Translations under genes and position numbers: made by a program
Source of the DNA: Patella vulgata
Lineage: Eukaryota; Mollusca; Gastropoda; Patellidae
Length of the DNA: 64,000 bases
NCBI RefSeq assembly: GCF_932274485.2
Contig: NC_065886.2
Location: 35,265,501-35,329,500 of the forward strand
Reading direction: 5' to 3'
The notes under the pieces: model-generated
Databases searched by the model: none
Seen by the model: only the letters and a program-made list of their open reading frames with translations
Told to the model about the DNA's origin: nothing
Part shown: positions 20,424 to 32,300 of the stretch, piece by piece
Layout of the letters: each line of letters opens with the position of its first letter
Position numbering within the stretch: the stretch's first letter is position 1

Positions 20424-21422
20424 GCTGAACTCCGATTACAAAACTACAGAAATAATTAAATAAAAAAAATTAACACCTTAAATAATCGCCATACTTGTTT
20501 TCAAGTTGTAGAACAATCATGGACGATTGTACGGCGTACAAAAACAAGAGGCAGGCCACGGCCACACCCAGTTCATGCCTTGTCAACCACACTGTCCACA
20601 TCCGGCTAGCAATATCTCAGCTGACTGATTGAAGTTTTTTCACTATCAGTTTACTGAAAATATTATTGCGACACAATTATTATGTCTGATCAGGTAGATA
20701 TTATTTTACTAATTAGACAAAATAAGTAAACCACTGTGTGTTTTTGCTCTAAAAAATATGAGAAAAACTGCCTTACCCCAAACAATAACAAAATTACCAA
20801 CACAAACAATTTTTTTCTTATTTCTTGAAATGTTTTGTACAACAGCGTGGAAACACCATATAATTTCTAGTATTATAAAGTCTAGTATTATCGTTCAAAA
20901 ATGTATCCAAAGCAGCAATAAAACTGCTGTTCTCTCCATCAAAGAAGAATGTTTTCACTTCAAAATATTCACCATCTTGTGAAGTAGTTATGTCCCTTGA
21001 TGTTATGTCAACAACATAGAATTCGTTGATGTTGTTGGTAGATTTGTTGTTATTTGGGGTAAGGTAGTTGTTTCTTATTTTTAGAGCAAAAGTGCACAGT
21101 GGTTTACTTATTTCGTCTAATTAGTAAAATAATATGCATCTGATCAGATATAATAATTAGGTAGCAATAATACTTTCAGTAAACTGTTAGTGCAAATACG
21201 CCAATCAGTCAGGAGGTAATTGGCAGTTGAAATATTGCTAGCCGGATGTGGACAGTGTGGTTGACAAGGCGTGAACTGGATGGGAGCGTGGCCTGCCTCT
21301 TGTTTTTGTGCGCCTTAAATCGTCCATGATTGTTCTACAACTTGAAAACAAGTATGGCGATTATTTAGGGTGTTAATTTTTTTTATTTGATTATTTCTGT
21401 AGTTATGTAATCGGAGTTCAGC
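20424..21422. mobile_element. Foldback MITE (~1 kb) inserted in an LTR
   Basis: Long inverted arms of about 380-400 bp (left from GCTGAACTCCGATTAC, right ending GTAATCGGAGTTCAGC) surround a spacer of about 200 bp. TTTAAA flanks both sides (20418-20423, 21423-21428) and is present once in the intact LTR copy at 18153-18482. No transposase. Confidence 0.88.
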
Positions 21423-21514
21423 TTTAAAGCAGAGAGAACCATAACAATAAATGTAAACCAGAACTAAACTATGCAAGGCGTGTCGACTTGACATCGCTAC
21501 AATAGCTCAGCATT

Positions 21515-21610
21515 TTGAAACAAACATATGGTTCAATTATATTTCAATAATTCGCTTTAGTACTGAAAAAACCGGAGGACCCGGAGAAAACCCACGAGGT
21601 TCCCTCAAAT
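21515..21610 (-). repeat. SINE family 1 fragment
   Basis: ACATATGGTTCAATTATATTTCAATAATTCGC and GGACCCGGAGAAAACCCACG remain of the body; both ends are lost. (Positions given; motif split at the family core.). Confidence 0.7.
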
Positions 21611-21769
21611 TAGGAGCAATCAAAGTGTTTATCTCTGCCTAGACATGTTTGAAGGACTTAGGATTGGTTTATATTTTCTGAACAAGAAATATGAATGCCG
21701 CGATGCCTTAAATTAAAGTAAAAATGCGTGGGTTGCCTTATTACAAAGCGAACAGCATAAATCGATTAA
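21611..21769. other. No recognisable feature
   Basis: Short unassigned stretch between SINE copies. Confidence 0.4.
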
Positions 21770-21985
21770 AATTAATGAAATGGGGTTTAACGTCTCATTG
21801 TTCCCCTCCGACTGGGCTAATGAAGATGGGCATACACCATACAATATGCTATGAGGGAAATTTTGCCTGGGCAGCGACACTATGGCCTCGTCTTATATCG
21901 AATTCCAACTGCCAGGGGATCTTTTACTTGACGTCAATGTGTACACGAGACCCCGGTGTCCCTCCACGATTGACGTAGGGATCGA
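21770..21985 (-). repeat. SINE family 2, 3' part
   Basis: GGGGTTTAACGTC, GGGCTAATGAAGA, GCTATGAGGGAAATTTTGCC and GAATTCCAACTGCCAGGGGA in minus orientation; truncated before the tRNA head. Confidence 0.8.
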
Positions 21986-22360
21986 TTCTTATGTGTTGAT
22001 GTAATTGCTAACGGTTGTGAGAACATTGAGATAATTAACCGACCAGTAGACTCTGCGTTTAAACGGCGGGAAAATGAGTTAGCAGAGGATAATCCAGGAA
22101 TTTACTTCGATATTTATGGTAAACGGATATCGACTAACGACAAATAAAGCTCACAATTGATTCACCCCCGATCAAGTCACGTGGAAAACGAGGTTGATAA
22201 AAAAACAATATATTCTCGCGTCAGGGAGTGTTTTTTTTTCGGCTTAAAACTTGTTTAGGGTGATATGAAGAAAACATTTGAGAAATATTAGTTTAAATAG
22301 TGTTTTAGTCCAAATATATCAGCAAATCACACAGTTTGTACGTGGAAAGGCATCTTTTCC
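21986..22360. other. No recognisable feature
   Basis: Unassigned sequence downstream of Ig gene 2. Confidence 0.45.
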
Positions 22361-22364
22361 TTGA

Positions 22365-22990
22365 GAGAGAGACACACAAACTAGGTCATTTTGGGCCTAA
22401 CATATGGATAAATTTTTATTTCAATAATTCGCTTGCGCGTAGGGGGTCTTTAGCAGTAGGAGGAAATCGGAGGACCCGGTGAAAACCCACGAGAATGGAC
22501 AGGCGACCTTACTCCTTGACACGGACAAACCGCGCCAGTTGACTCAATGACAGAAATGAAATGAAATGGAGTTTAACGTCCTACTGTTCTGCTCCTAACC
22601 TGGGCTAATGAAGACGGGCATACGCCATACAGTGTGCTATGAGGGAAATTTTGCCCGGACAGCGGCACTACGGCCTACTCTTATATCGAATTCCAACTGC
22701 CAAGGGATCCTTTACGTGCACGCCAATGTGTACACGGAACCTCGGTTTTTCGTCGCATCCGAACGACTAGACAGCTTTCCTTGTCAGCCCCTCCGTCCTG
22801 CATCACTGACAAGGGAGAACCACGCCGGAAAATCTGGATGAACTTTCTCGGCCAATGCAAGGATCGAACACCCGACCTCCAGGCTAGCGAGCTAGCGTCT
22901 TACCCACTTAGCCACGTGATCCCCAACGCAATGACAGACCATGTGATACAGCGCGCACGTGCTAACCATTCGGCAATAACCCCCCCACTC
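22365..22990 (-). repeat. SINE family 1 interrupted by SINE family 2
   Basis: Left piece 22365-22554 and right piece 22922-22990 (to the head CGTGCTAACCATTCGGC) form one SINE-1. SINE-2 is inserted between them and CAATGACAG occurs on both sides as the target duplication. Confidence 0.88.
22555..22921 (-). repeat. SINE family 2, full length, nested
   Basis: Includes the tail (AAATGAAATGAAATGGAG), body and a complete tRNA-like head at the right end: the minus strand shows TGGCTAAGTGGGTAAGACG (A box) and GGTGTTCGATCC (B box). This is the best reference copy of the family in the window. Confidence 0.88.
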
Positions 22991-23068
22991 CCTTTTTCTT
23001 TTTTTCTTGAGGAACCAGGTAGATATTTAGGTAGTAATTGCCCCAGCTGTAGGAATATGTGTAAATAA

Positions 23069-23206
23069 TTGAAACCACAGTTACAGTATGGTCGTGTATA
23101 TTATTTTGACATGAATATATATGTTACTAATTTTATAATTACAACCACAGTTACAGTTTGGTCGTGTACAACTAATTACCACCACAGTTACAGTTTGTTG
23201 TATTTT
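23069..23206. repeat. Tandem copies of the Ig gene 2 stop region
   Basis: The minus strand reads AAACTGTAACTGTGGTGGTAAT at the coding end, and near-copies follow at about 23140-23165 and 23078-23105, with ACACGACCA linking them. The copies lie just 3' of the stop codon. Confidence 0.7.
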
Positions 23207-23308
23207 GTGTTAAACACGATATTTGCAATTTCAGTTTTTGTTGTTCTAACTTGATCCGCTCAATGTCTGCAAGTAGCCATCTTTTCTGAACATCTTCAGT
23301 GGTTTCAG
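23172..23308 (-). CDS. Ig gene 2 exon 4: charged helix and Cys tail
   Basis: Acceptor CTTATTTTCCAG|CT. Encodes AETTEDVQKRWLLADIERIK, a Leu/Gln/Lys helix (possible coiled coil), then CLTQNTTNCNCGGN-stop. Three Cys near the end could form inter-chain bonds; that is inference. Confidence 0.8.
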
Positions 23309-26300
23309 CTGGAAAATAAGAACAACGCAATAATTAACATTGTTAAGCCGATCTAATTATATACGTGGTTTTATTTCAACACAACGCCTCTCTTCACGCC
23401 AATTGATCATTTTCAACAAACTATACACTATATATATGAACAAAGGGACGAAATACCGAAGTCCAGTGTAAATATTGCCGTGCACTTAAAAAATAACCCT
23501 TGACAGTTGGAATTCAAAACAAGAGTAGGTCGTAGCGTCGCTGTCCGGACAAAATTTCCGTCATAGCACCCAAGCACATCGCGTGGAGTATGTCTGCCTT
23601 CGTTAACCCAGTCGGCACAGAAAAGTAGGACATTAAATCCCATTTCATTCTAATCGCTTTTACACTTCATTGATCATGAACCAAAGCCAGGATGTGTCTC
23701 CGCCAAGTTGTATATTTAAACCAGGGTTATCAGCCATTTTCAACACAAAATCATCAAATAAGCATCACGTGTAGGCGTCTTGAAAGGAAATAAGTGTACC
23801 ACCAAGATACATCACTTGAATTACAGATCCTTTAGCAATGTAGTCGTGACAAAGAACTAGGTAGCGTACCATGTAGATTCGTTGGAAAAGTGACCGGTTA
23901 TGTGACATCCTCAACTTCCGGTATTAACGTGACCTCCACTACAGCAGGATGCGAGCATGACATTTATTATTAATTTTGAGAGTGAGGGGTCGATGTAGGA
24001 GAAATAGTTTGTCATCGAAGTCCAACGGTATGCAAGTCTAAGACTACTTACCTTTTACATAGATGATTGTACTAAGAGCGTACAGCTGTGACGTACCAAC
24101 ACGACATCTTATTTCAGTACCATTATTAATGTCAGTAACAGAGTAAGTCAACACACTCGTAGAATTATAATCACACCCACTAGTTGAGGATGGAACTACC
24201 TGACCTTCTGTTAGATTTTCTATTATTGCTTTAAAAACGGAAGACTGGGCTAGTTTTGATTCCCATGTCCAGGACTGCGGGGGATTTCCAACTTCGCCAC
24301 TACACGTTACTGATAACGTATCACCAACGTCATAAATTGATTTATCTGGAACTCTGGTCAGCTCTATGGTACCTGGGTTACCTGAGAAATGGAATATATT
24401 AATAGAAAATGTAACGCCCCGTCAACACAACTAGGTCTTTTCGAGAGACTTATATAGACTTATATTTGGTAAGTCGGAGAAAACCCGAGAGTCATGTTAT
24501 GGGCCTGTCACGCTATAACGTTTTAGAAACTTATTCCGGCGTATGAAATAATTATCCAACACGCTGGCATACACTGAAGCTGAATTTAAAATGAAGAGGA
24601 CGCTCCCTTTGGACGCATATATAACGTACATCTAACGCGCTGAACGAATATATAACCTATGTTTAACGTATGAGTAACTTATTCATAACTTATCCCCAAC
24701 GTAAACAGAACTTATACAAGCATGAAAGCGTGTGCCCAGCGAATTTTTAGCGTACTTAATTGACTCATGCACAACGTTAGTCTAACTTATGCCTAACTTA
24801 TGCATAGGTGTTGAAGCGTACTTCGACGACCATGTGACACCAGATAAAAGCGGAGCAAAGCCGTATATTATATAAAGTTCCGACGACTGTAAAGCCAGGA
24901 ATTTCATATGACGTCATGCAAATATGAAGTCAAGTCTTAGTGTACAAAGACGCCATCGTGGGTCCCAAGTAACTCTACTAACTCACTATCTATTTATATG
25001 CCTATTATATTGTTGGCTGCCCAGACAAACAGGGATGTGGATAAATATGTCATAGATTTCCGCGAATACGTGTCTATAGGAGATAAAACATACATTTTTT
25101 AAACGAGAAGTGTAACTGAACATATTATTATTAGTATTATACAACAAAAAGCGCATATAGCCTTATTCTATAAGAAAAATCAAAATAAAAGATACACCAG
25201 ATAAACGCACTATTAAGCATATTTAACATGCATTCGCTTTTAAAGGAGCTAAATCGCTAATATTTGGGACCTAGAAATTGTCACAAATGGGTCGAACTAA
25301 CCGCGACATGTGTTTCGGGCATATTTGTTTCATCAGTGACACTTCTGGTGTCATCTGAATGCAACGACCACAGCCTGATTGATTGATTTGTTGATTAAAA
25401 TTCGGATGTCATCATTAAAATGGACCACTTTCAGGTTGCCGTATTTACGGCCTGGCAAGAAAACGCGTTTTCCAGCTTGTAATAAATTTTTTGGGGGAGA
25501 CAGGCCCGAACAAACCCCACGACGGCGCGTTTCACGACTTCGGCACTCGCCGAAAACCATTTAAAATACAGTAAAAGTCACATCTTATGAGATTATCGCT
25601 GGTCTTGTCGAAAAATGCAATTTTAAATTTGACAGGCATTTTGAAAGAAATGTTACACTTAGTGATAACAGAGATCAGTTTCGTAAATATAGGATTTATT
25701 TACATAGGAACAGAATATAAGACAACTACATGAATACTACAGAAACTAGACTACACTATAAACCTCAGAATGCCTCGTTCGGCATTTCTGTCCAAACGAG
25801 GCAAAAACGTGTCAAAGTTTTTGCCCCGATTTTGCCACGTTGTAACGAGGTAAAAAAAAATACCACGTTTGTCTGGAGATCCAAAAAGTGATTTTTAAAA
25901 TTGCCCTGTTTCTGGAACGAGGTATTTTGTTCAGAACGAGGCTGGGTAAACTAAACGAGGTATTTTATCCAAGATAATTATTAGCTGTTTTTGCTGTCAA
26001 CAAATATAGCCATACAAATAATGTTCGGACCATCATGTGACCAATTGCAGATTTACAAATTAGATTATTTATTTGGGACATGATATTGTTCATAGTTATG
26101 GCTTACTACACTGGAGTTCTATAATATAATAAACGCTTCCCAAGCGAAACAAAACATAACAATGTCACGTGACAATATTACATATGGCGGATACAAGCGT
26201 TCTTTGATTACATGCTGTTTGGTTTGATTTTTAAATAATACGGCGATCTGTATTTATGGGAAAAGGAGAATGAATTTCCCCAAATCGAAAACTAGATGAC

Positions 26301-29300
26301 TGGATTATTTATTGAATGGAAAGTGAATATTTTATAAACAAAAATATTCGGATTTGCAGTTTTCTAGCTTAGGTGGATTTGTGATTTGAATCTAGAACTC
26401 AGTGTTTTATACATTTTATTATAAAATTGTAATAAATGTTTTTCATGAATGAATAAAATCTACAATTTAAAACAGTACAATAACATTATGATTCGACGCT
26501 CTACAAATCACTAAAAGTATAACAATTGCTTGTTGAAAAAGTGTTACTAAAATGATTTTTCAATGCAGCAAAACCTACTGGACTGTTTTACTTAACTTAT
26601 TAGTTTTTAAACATACACTGAAAAAAAACTTGTGTTGAAACAACACAAACTTGTGTTATTTTCAACACAAGTTAGGTGTCTCTATTTAACAACACAATCT
26701 TGTGTTAAATGTTGAAACAACACAAAACTTGTGTTAAATGTTGAAACAACACAAAACTTGTGTTAAATGTTGAAACAACACAAAACTTGTGTGAAAATCT
26801 ACACATTATTTGTGTTGAAATTTCTGAAACTTGTTTGTTGAAATTTCTGAAACTTGTGTTGTTTCGTACAAACTTGTGTATAACAAAAACTTGTGTTGTA
26901 TTTTACCAATTTATATCCAGTATAACAACCTTTCGAATGCAACCCCTTCCATTCGTTCTGTTTAAACTGTAATTATTGATAAATGACATAATAATTTTGT
27001 TTGTTAAATTATTATTTATTCAATAAATTATATGAAAAAATAAATTAATGCCTAATTAATACCAATACAGACATCTCGAAGGTTAATAAACAAAGTTAAT
27101 TCCAATACTAATAAAATTGTGTTATACAATGAAAAAATACCCCCCCCCCATTCCCAATTATTAAATAAAAAGTAGCTATTTAAATTGAAAAATAAAGCAC
27201 CGAGACATTTGGAATATTAATCAAAAATGTTAATTTCAATACTAATAAAATTGTGTTCAATAATAACAATATCCCCCCACCCCTCAAAAAAAGCTATTTA
27301 ATTTTTTTTTACAATTAACCTTAAAAAGAACTGAGAATATAATATATATGTTCACAATATCCCTACCCCATGGTCCCAAAACATACATTTTAAATATATC
27401 TAAATTTAATATCAACCAAACCAAGCACTAAAGACATTAATAATGCACTAAATTGAAATACTTTTAAGAAAAAATAGTCCCTTTAACAGATTAGGAATTC
27501 AAAATTTTCTACAGTATATAAATGGGAACTAATAGATAAAGCACAGGCAAATAATTATAGATAGATAAAATAAATATAGCATAAAAATCAAACAAAATGG
27601 AAAAAATTAAAAATTTGTAAAACAAAAATTGATTAATTAATAAAACCATTTTATATAAAAGAGGCATTAACATTCGAAATGTTCACTAAATGTTTAAAAA
27701 TAAAGGTTGATTTCATCCTACAATAATACATTTTTATAATTATCGAATGTTACTATTAATTACTGATGATCCCTCTCTATATTATTTCAAATTTTCAGGC
27801 CAAATCTTTAGTGTTTAGGATTACACTGCATTCTATATAATGAAACAATATTAGAGATGGTTTGGTATTTGACATTAAAAACAAATATGTGATTAAAAAG
27901 GCAATGGTGACATATAACTTTTGGGTTTCCACAATAAGATCTGTAAAAGAATTTGATGACTTTATATTCAGAATTTAGAGTTGTTTTCTTTCTTTGGTAT
28001 TAATATTCACTAAATAGATATAATTCTCCAAGGATGTTCAAGTGATTATTATAAATACACTTATCGACAAATGGGGTTTTGATGTGGATTTAACTTGGTA
28101 CACCAGTCATGGGTATAGAGTTATTTAGATGGCAGAATAAAAGTAAAATAACTCATTGAGCAGGGGGCGGCGGCGGGGGAGTTCAAAAGAGCATAATTTC
28201 ACAATATATTATATTACTTTGAGACTCATATGTATGACTACATGCGAATGCAAGAGGGGTGGGGGGTATTTTAGTCAGGTAGCATTATTGCTTACTCATG
28301 TACACCAAAAACACGTCATCTCGCCTAAACAGATGTTTTACGCCAAAACGCTTCAACTTGATTGATTGCCATGTTTTTGGTGTATATTTATATCTTTTCT
28401 TGGGCGCCGAATCGAACTACGGCTTTTAAAATGTTCAAAAATCGACGTAAATTGATTTTTTCAACGATAGTTGGTATACAACGATGAGCACATGAGTGAG
28501 TAGACTGTGGGAAAGTTACGACAACTCATTTCCAGGCGCCATTTTGGGTCCCAATTATGACGCCATAAAAGCTATGACGTCATGGCTTCATACAGGTTTA
28601 CATACCAAAATTTGTTTTTTTCTTGCAGTATTGGGCGTTGAGGGATAATATAACGTTTTACCCTAAAAAAAAATGCAAAAGAAACCAATGCAGTTTGGTT
28701 CAGTGATAAATATATCAAACAAAATCATACCCAAAATCGGGGAATTTTCTGAGAGCGATATCTCGTAATCAGTGTGTTTTACTATTTACTCGTTGGATTA
28801 TAAATGATTTCTTTTTAAATTCCTCAAACACAGAGTGGTTATGCAAGCGAAATGTGCCGAAAAATCGAATTTGACAAACGTCAAATTAAAAAAAAGAAGT
28901 ATTTGTTATATGGTGTCGGGCGTTTCTTTCATAATGGCCGCCAAATTTGGTAATATTATTATTATTATTATTATTATTACAGCATATTTATAGCGCGCCC
29001 TTTCATAAAACATGTTCAGGGGCACTTTACAAAGTGACAATGTAATCATAAATAAACAACAAGATTATGGACATGTTAACAATTGTATACAGAGTCAGTT
29101 AAAAGCCTCATTAAATAAATGTGATTTAAGTTGTTTTTTAAAAGAATATAGAGATGTACAACATCTTAAACTAAATGGTAGATTATCCCATAAAACAGGT
29201 GCTTGATAACTAAAAGAGACTAGTTGAACAGTTTTGGGCTTTAAAAATAGTTTATCTGATGTACGTAATGTTCGACCATTATATCGTGGTTATGTACGCG

Positions 29301-32300
29301 AAATGTGCGGAAATCGAATTTGACAAACATCAATTAAAGAAATGTATTTGCCATGTGGTGCCGGGCATTTCTTTTAAAAGGGCTACCGAATTTGGTAATA
29401 CATAAATTTGTTAGACTAAAAGGGCTTCTCTTAAGATACGTAAGATATGACTTTTGCAATGTCCTTTATATGGTTTTCGATGTCTCTGAATTTGAAGATA
29501 AATTTTGAAAATACAAAATAGCAGCAACACCAATTGGCGGATATTAAATTAATCGTCATTTTTCCTGTTGGATATTAGATAGTGTCTCTTAAGCATGATG
29601 TACACTGTAGTTCGATGTACCCTGTAGTTCAGATACAGTCTCCAAACCGTGTTTACACTGACTGTAGTTTAGATGTAGTTCGTCAAATGAAGATGAATTT
29701 TACGATACAAAAAAATGAATATATTGTAAACGCGCTTTAAATATCTGGATGCGATAGACTTCGTGATAATAAGATCCAATTTTAGTTTTTAGTTACACAC
29801 TGTTAACCACCAATAGATGTTTTAATGACAATAAATCATAAAATGTATTCAGCTCGACGTAAGACATAAATAGTTGGTTTAACTTGAATAGAAGTTTTAA
29901 TTATCTATGCTGCCTATATGCATATATCACCTTGCAGCTGAATCACATTACATATCTTTTTAGTTGATATCGTTCATATCGTCTTACGTATTTGTCAACA
30001 TCAAGGTTAGTGCGACCCATTTGTGACAATTTCTAGTTCCCAAATATTAGCGATTTAGCTCCTTTAAAAGCGAATGCAAGTTAAATATGTTTAATCAGAG
30101 GCGGATTCAATGGGGGGCGCGAGGGGCGCCCCCCCCCCCCTAATTTTCAACAGTGCCCTTTTTTACGGCTGAAAGTGCCTTTTCTCAGACTCAAATATGT
30201 CCGTTCCCAACCCGTTGTAGGGATCCCAAATGACTCGAACCATCGACTCAAACACACCAGTCTGGGAAATAACTCTTGGAATGGCTACAGATGCAAGGAA
30301 ATGACGGATAATTTTCTTGGGGACCCCCCCCCCCTCAGCGGCAAGCCCCGTCTCCGCGGTCAATGCCTTCATTTTGCAGCCCCCCCCCCCCTTTTCAAAA
30401 TTCCTAGATCCGCCCCTGGTTTAATAGTACTTTTATCTAGTGTATCTTTTATTTTGATTTTTCTTATAGAATAAGGCTATATAACAATAATGTACGCTTC
30501 TTGTTGTATAATACTAATAATAGTATGTTCAGCTATACTTTTCGTTTAAAAAATGTATGTTTTATGTCCTATATACACTTATTCACTGAAATCTATGACA
30601 TCCAACAATATAATAGGTCATATAAATAGGTAATAAGTTTGCATGACGTCATATGAAATTCCTGGCTTCACAGTTGTCGCAACTTTATCTATACACGGCG
30701 TTGCGTCGACCAACCATGCAATGTGAAGTAGATGTCAATATGGTTATGTGCATAGGCGTACGAGCTGGGGGGGGGCTGGGGGCGGCGCCCCCCCCCCCCC
30801 CATTTTGGGAACCAAATGCTGGGAAAATTTGGGCACACAATTGTACTTTGTACAGTTGTATAAAAAAATATTGTGTTCTTGAATGTGTCCAATTTAACAG
30901 CGAATTTATTATTATTATGTAACATACTAAGAACCTAACTACATTTTTGGGGCACCAACCACCACCGCCCGCCAGTCAAAAATTTCCCCGTACGCCTATG
31001 GTTATGTGTAAGAATATTCAGTTCAATATATTCACGGTGTATGATTTTATTCATACTTCAATTTTAGTGAGTTACTTCTGCAACGTTTTTAGAAAAAATT
31101 GCTATTAATTTGGCAAGTACTGTAATAGCAAGTGTATAAATATTTTCTGTTCAGTCTGTACACAGTAACATATCTGAGAACCATATTATCATTTCTGCCC
31201 AAGGCTCCCTGTGATTTATAGTTAGCAGTGATACAAGGCAATTACCAATTTTCCATGCTCTTGGCCTGAAGAAATAAAATAATAAAAGTCAAGTTTTTAT
31301 TATTATGCAAGTGGAAAAATACAATTCTTCATGGTATGATTTGAATAAATACAACTGATTTGAAGTTGGAATTATTATTTGTCTAAGATGACTGGGCATT
31401 TACAAATTGAAATAGCTACTCTTCATCAAGAAAATACATGAATATTTTTCCCAATTCACCTGGATTTTATTGTAGGTCTTTGTACGTGAAATAGCTTTAT
31501 TTAACGTCCGCTTCCACCAAAGTGATATTGCAGAAAATTAACAAATTCGGATTCCCTTTTAAAGGAATTAGACTACACTATCGCTGGATTGTATTATATT
31601 CAAAATGGCGCCCAGAACACAAAACAAACATTGCAATTCAGGGCGGACTGGTGTCGAGGTTGTATCCTAAGAATGATTTGTTGAATATTTAATCAAACAG
31701 AACACAATTATGCACATGCAGTTATGATATAATATTAAATTAGCTTACCTCAAATACCTCGAAATATACTCTTTGGTCAGTTTGTCCGCCCGTCATATTT
31801 CTATTAGTCACACATCCTTCGGCCAATTAAAATGGACGTATATTTTGTTTTAACCGAAACGAAAAATTTGCGTTATAAATACATTGTATTAAAAAATACC
31901 AAAATCACAAACCTGATATTCTTATTTTCTGAACAAACTTTTTTCACAACAATATCACTTTTTTCGATACTAATGCTTAATAATACAGTTAACATTTGCA
32001 GTACCACAGGGTTTAATACCGCAAAATTACTTCAATAAATATTTCTTTCTTTGTTTTAAGAGTAATTCATTTTAATTGGTCATTTACAGGTAAGAATAAA
32101 ATTTCAATTAATGAACCAATTAAATTTAAAAAAAAGATTAACTCGACTATTTCCACGCCCATTCAAACATTTTTTTAAAACGTAGATATAACACAATTGT
32201 TATTGTCTTTGATGTGTCAAGTTTATTGGGGCGATATCAATCAGACACTTCCAAATGCAGACATTGTAATAACCCGTCTCTGTATATTGTCTGAGACAAG

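Larger units (their letters stand above)
17778..21501 (-). mobile_element. Fossil LTR retroelement cluster, probably Ty3/Gypsy-like
   Basis: Three LTR copies lie in minus orientation: a partial one (17778-18046), a full 330-bp one (18153-18482) and a third (20167-21501) split by a foldback MITE. Between the last two is a short internal region with a purine-rich tract beside the 3' LTR (18483-18500), a gag-like segment near 19718-19918 and a repeated Gly/Tyr/Asn-rich start region (20048-20166), also seen at 18047-18152. Most of the internal coding region is absent. The element is broken. LTR differences of a few percent suggest moderate age. The three-LTR layout suggests recombination between copies. 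Confidence 0.75.

Noticed and set aside
30163-30474. Open frames on both strands near 30163-30474
   Set aside because: They lie inside a hAT-type MITE and its G/C tracts; no start context or domain.
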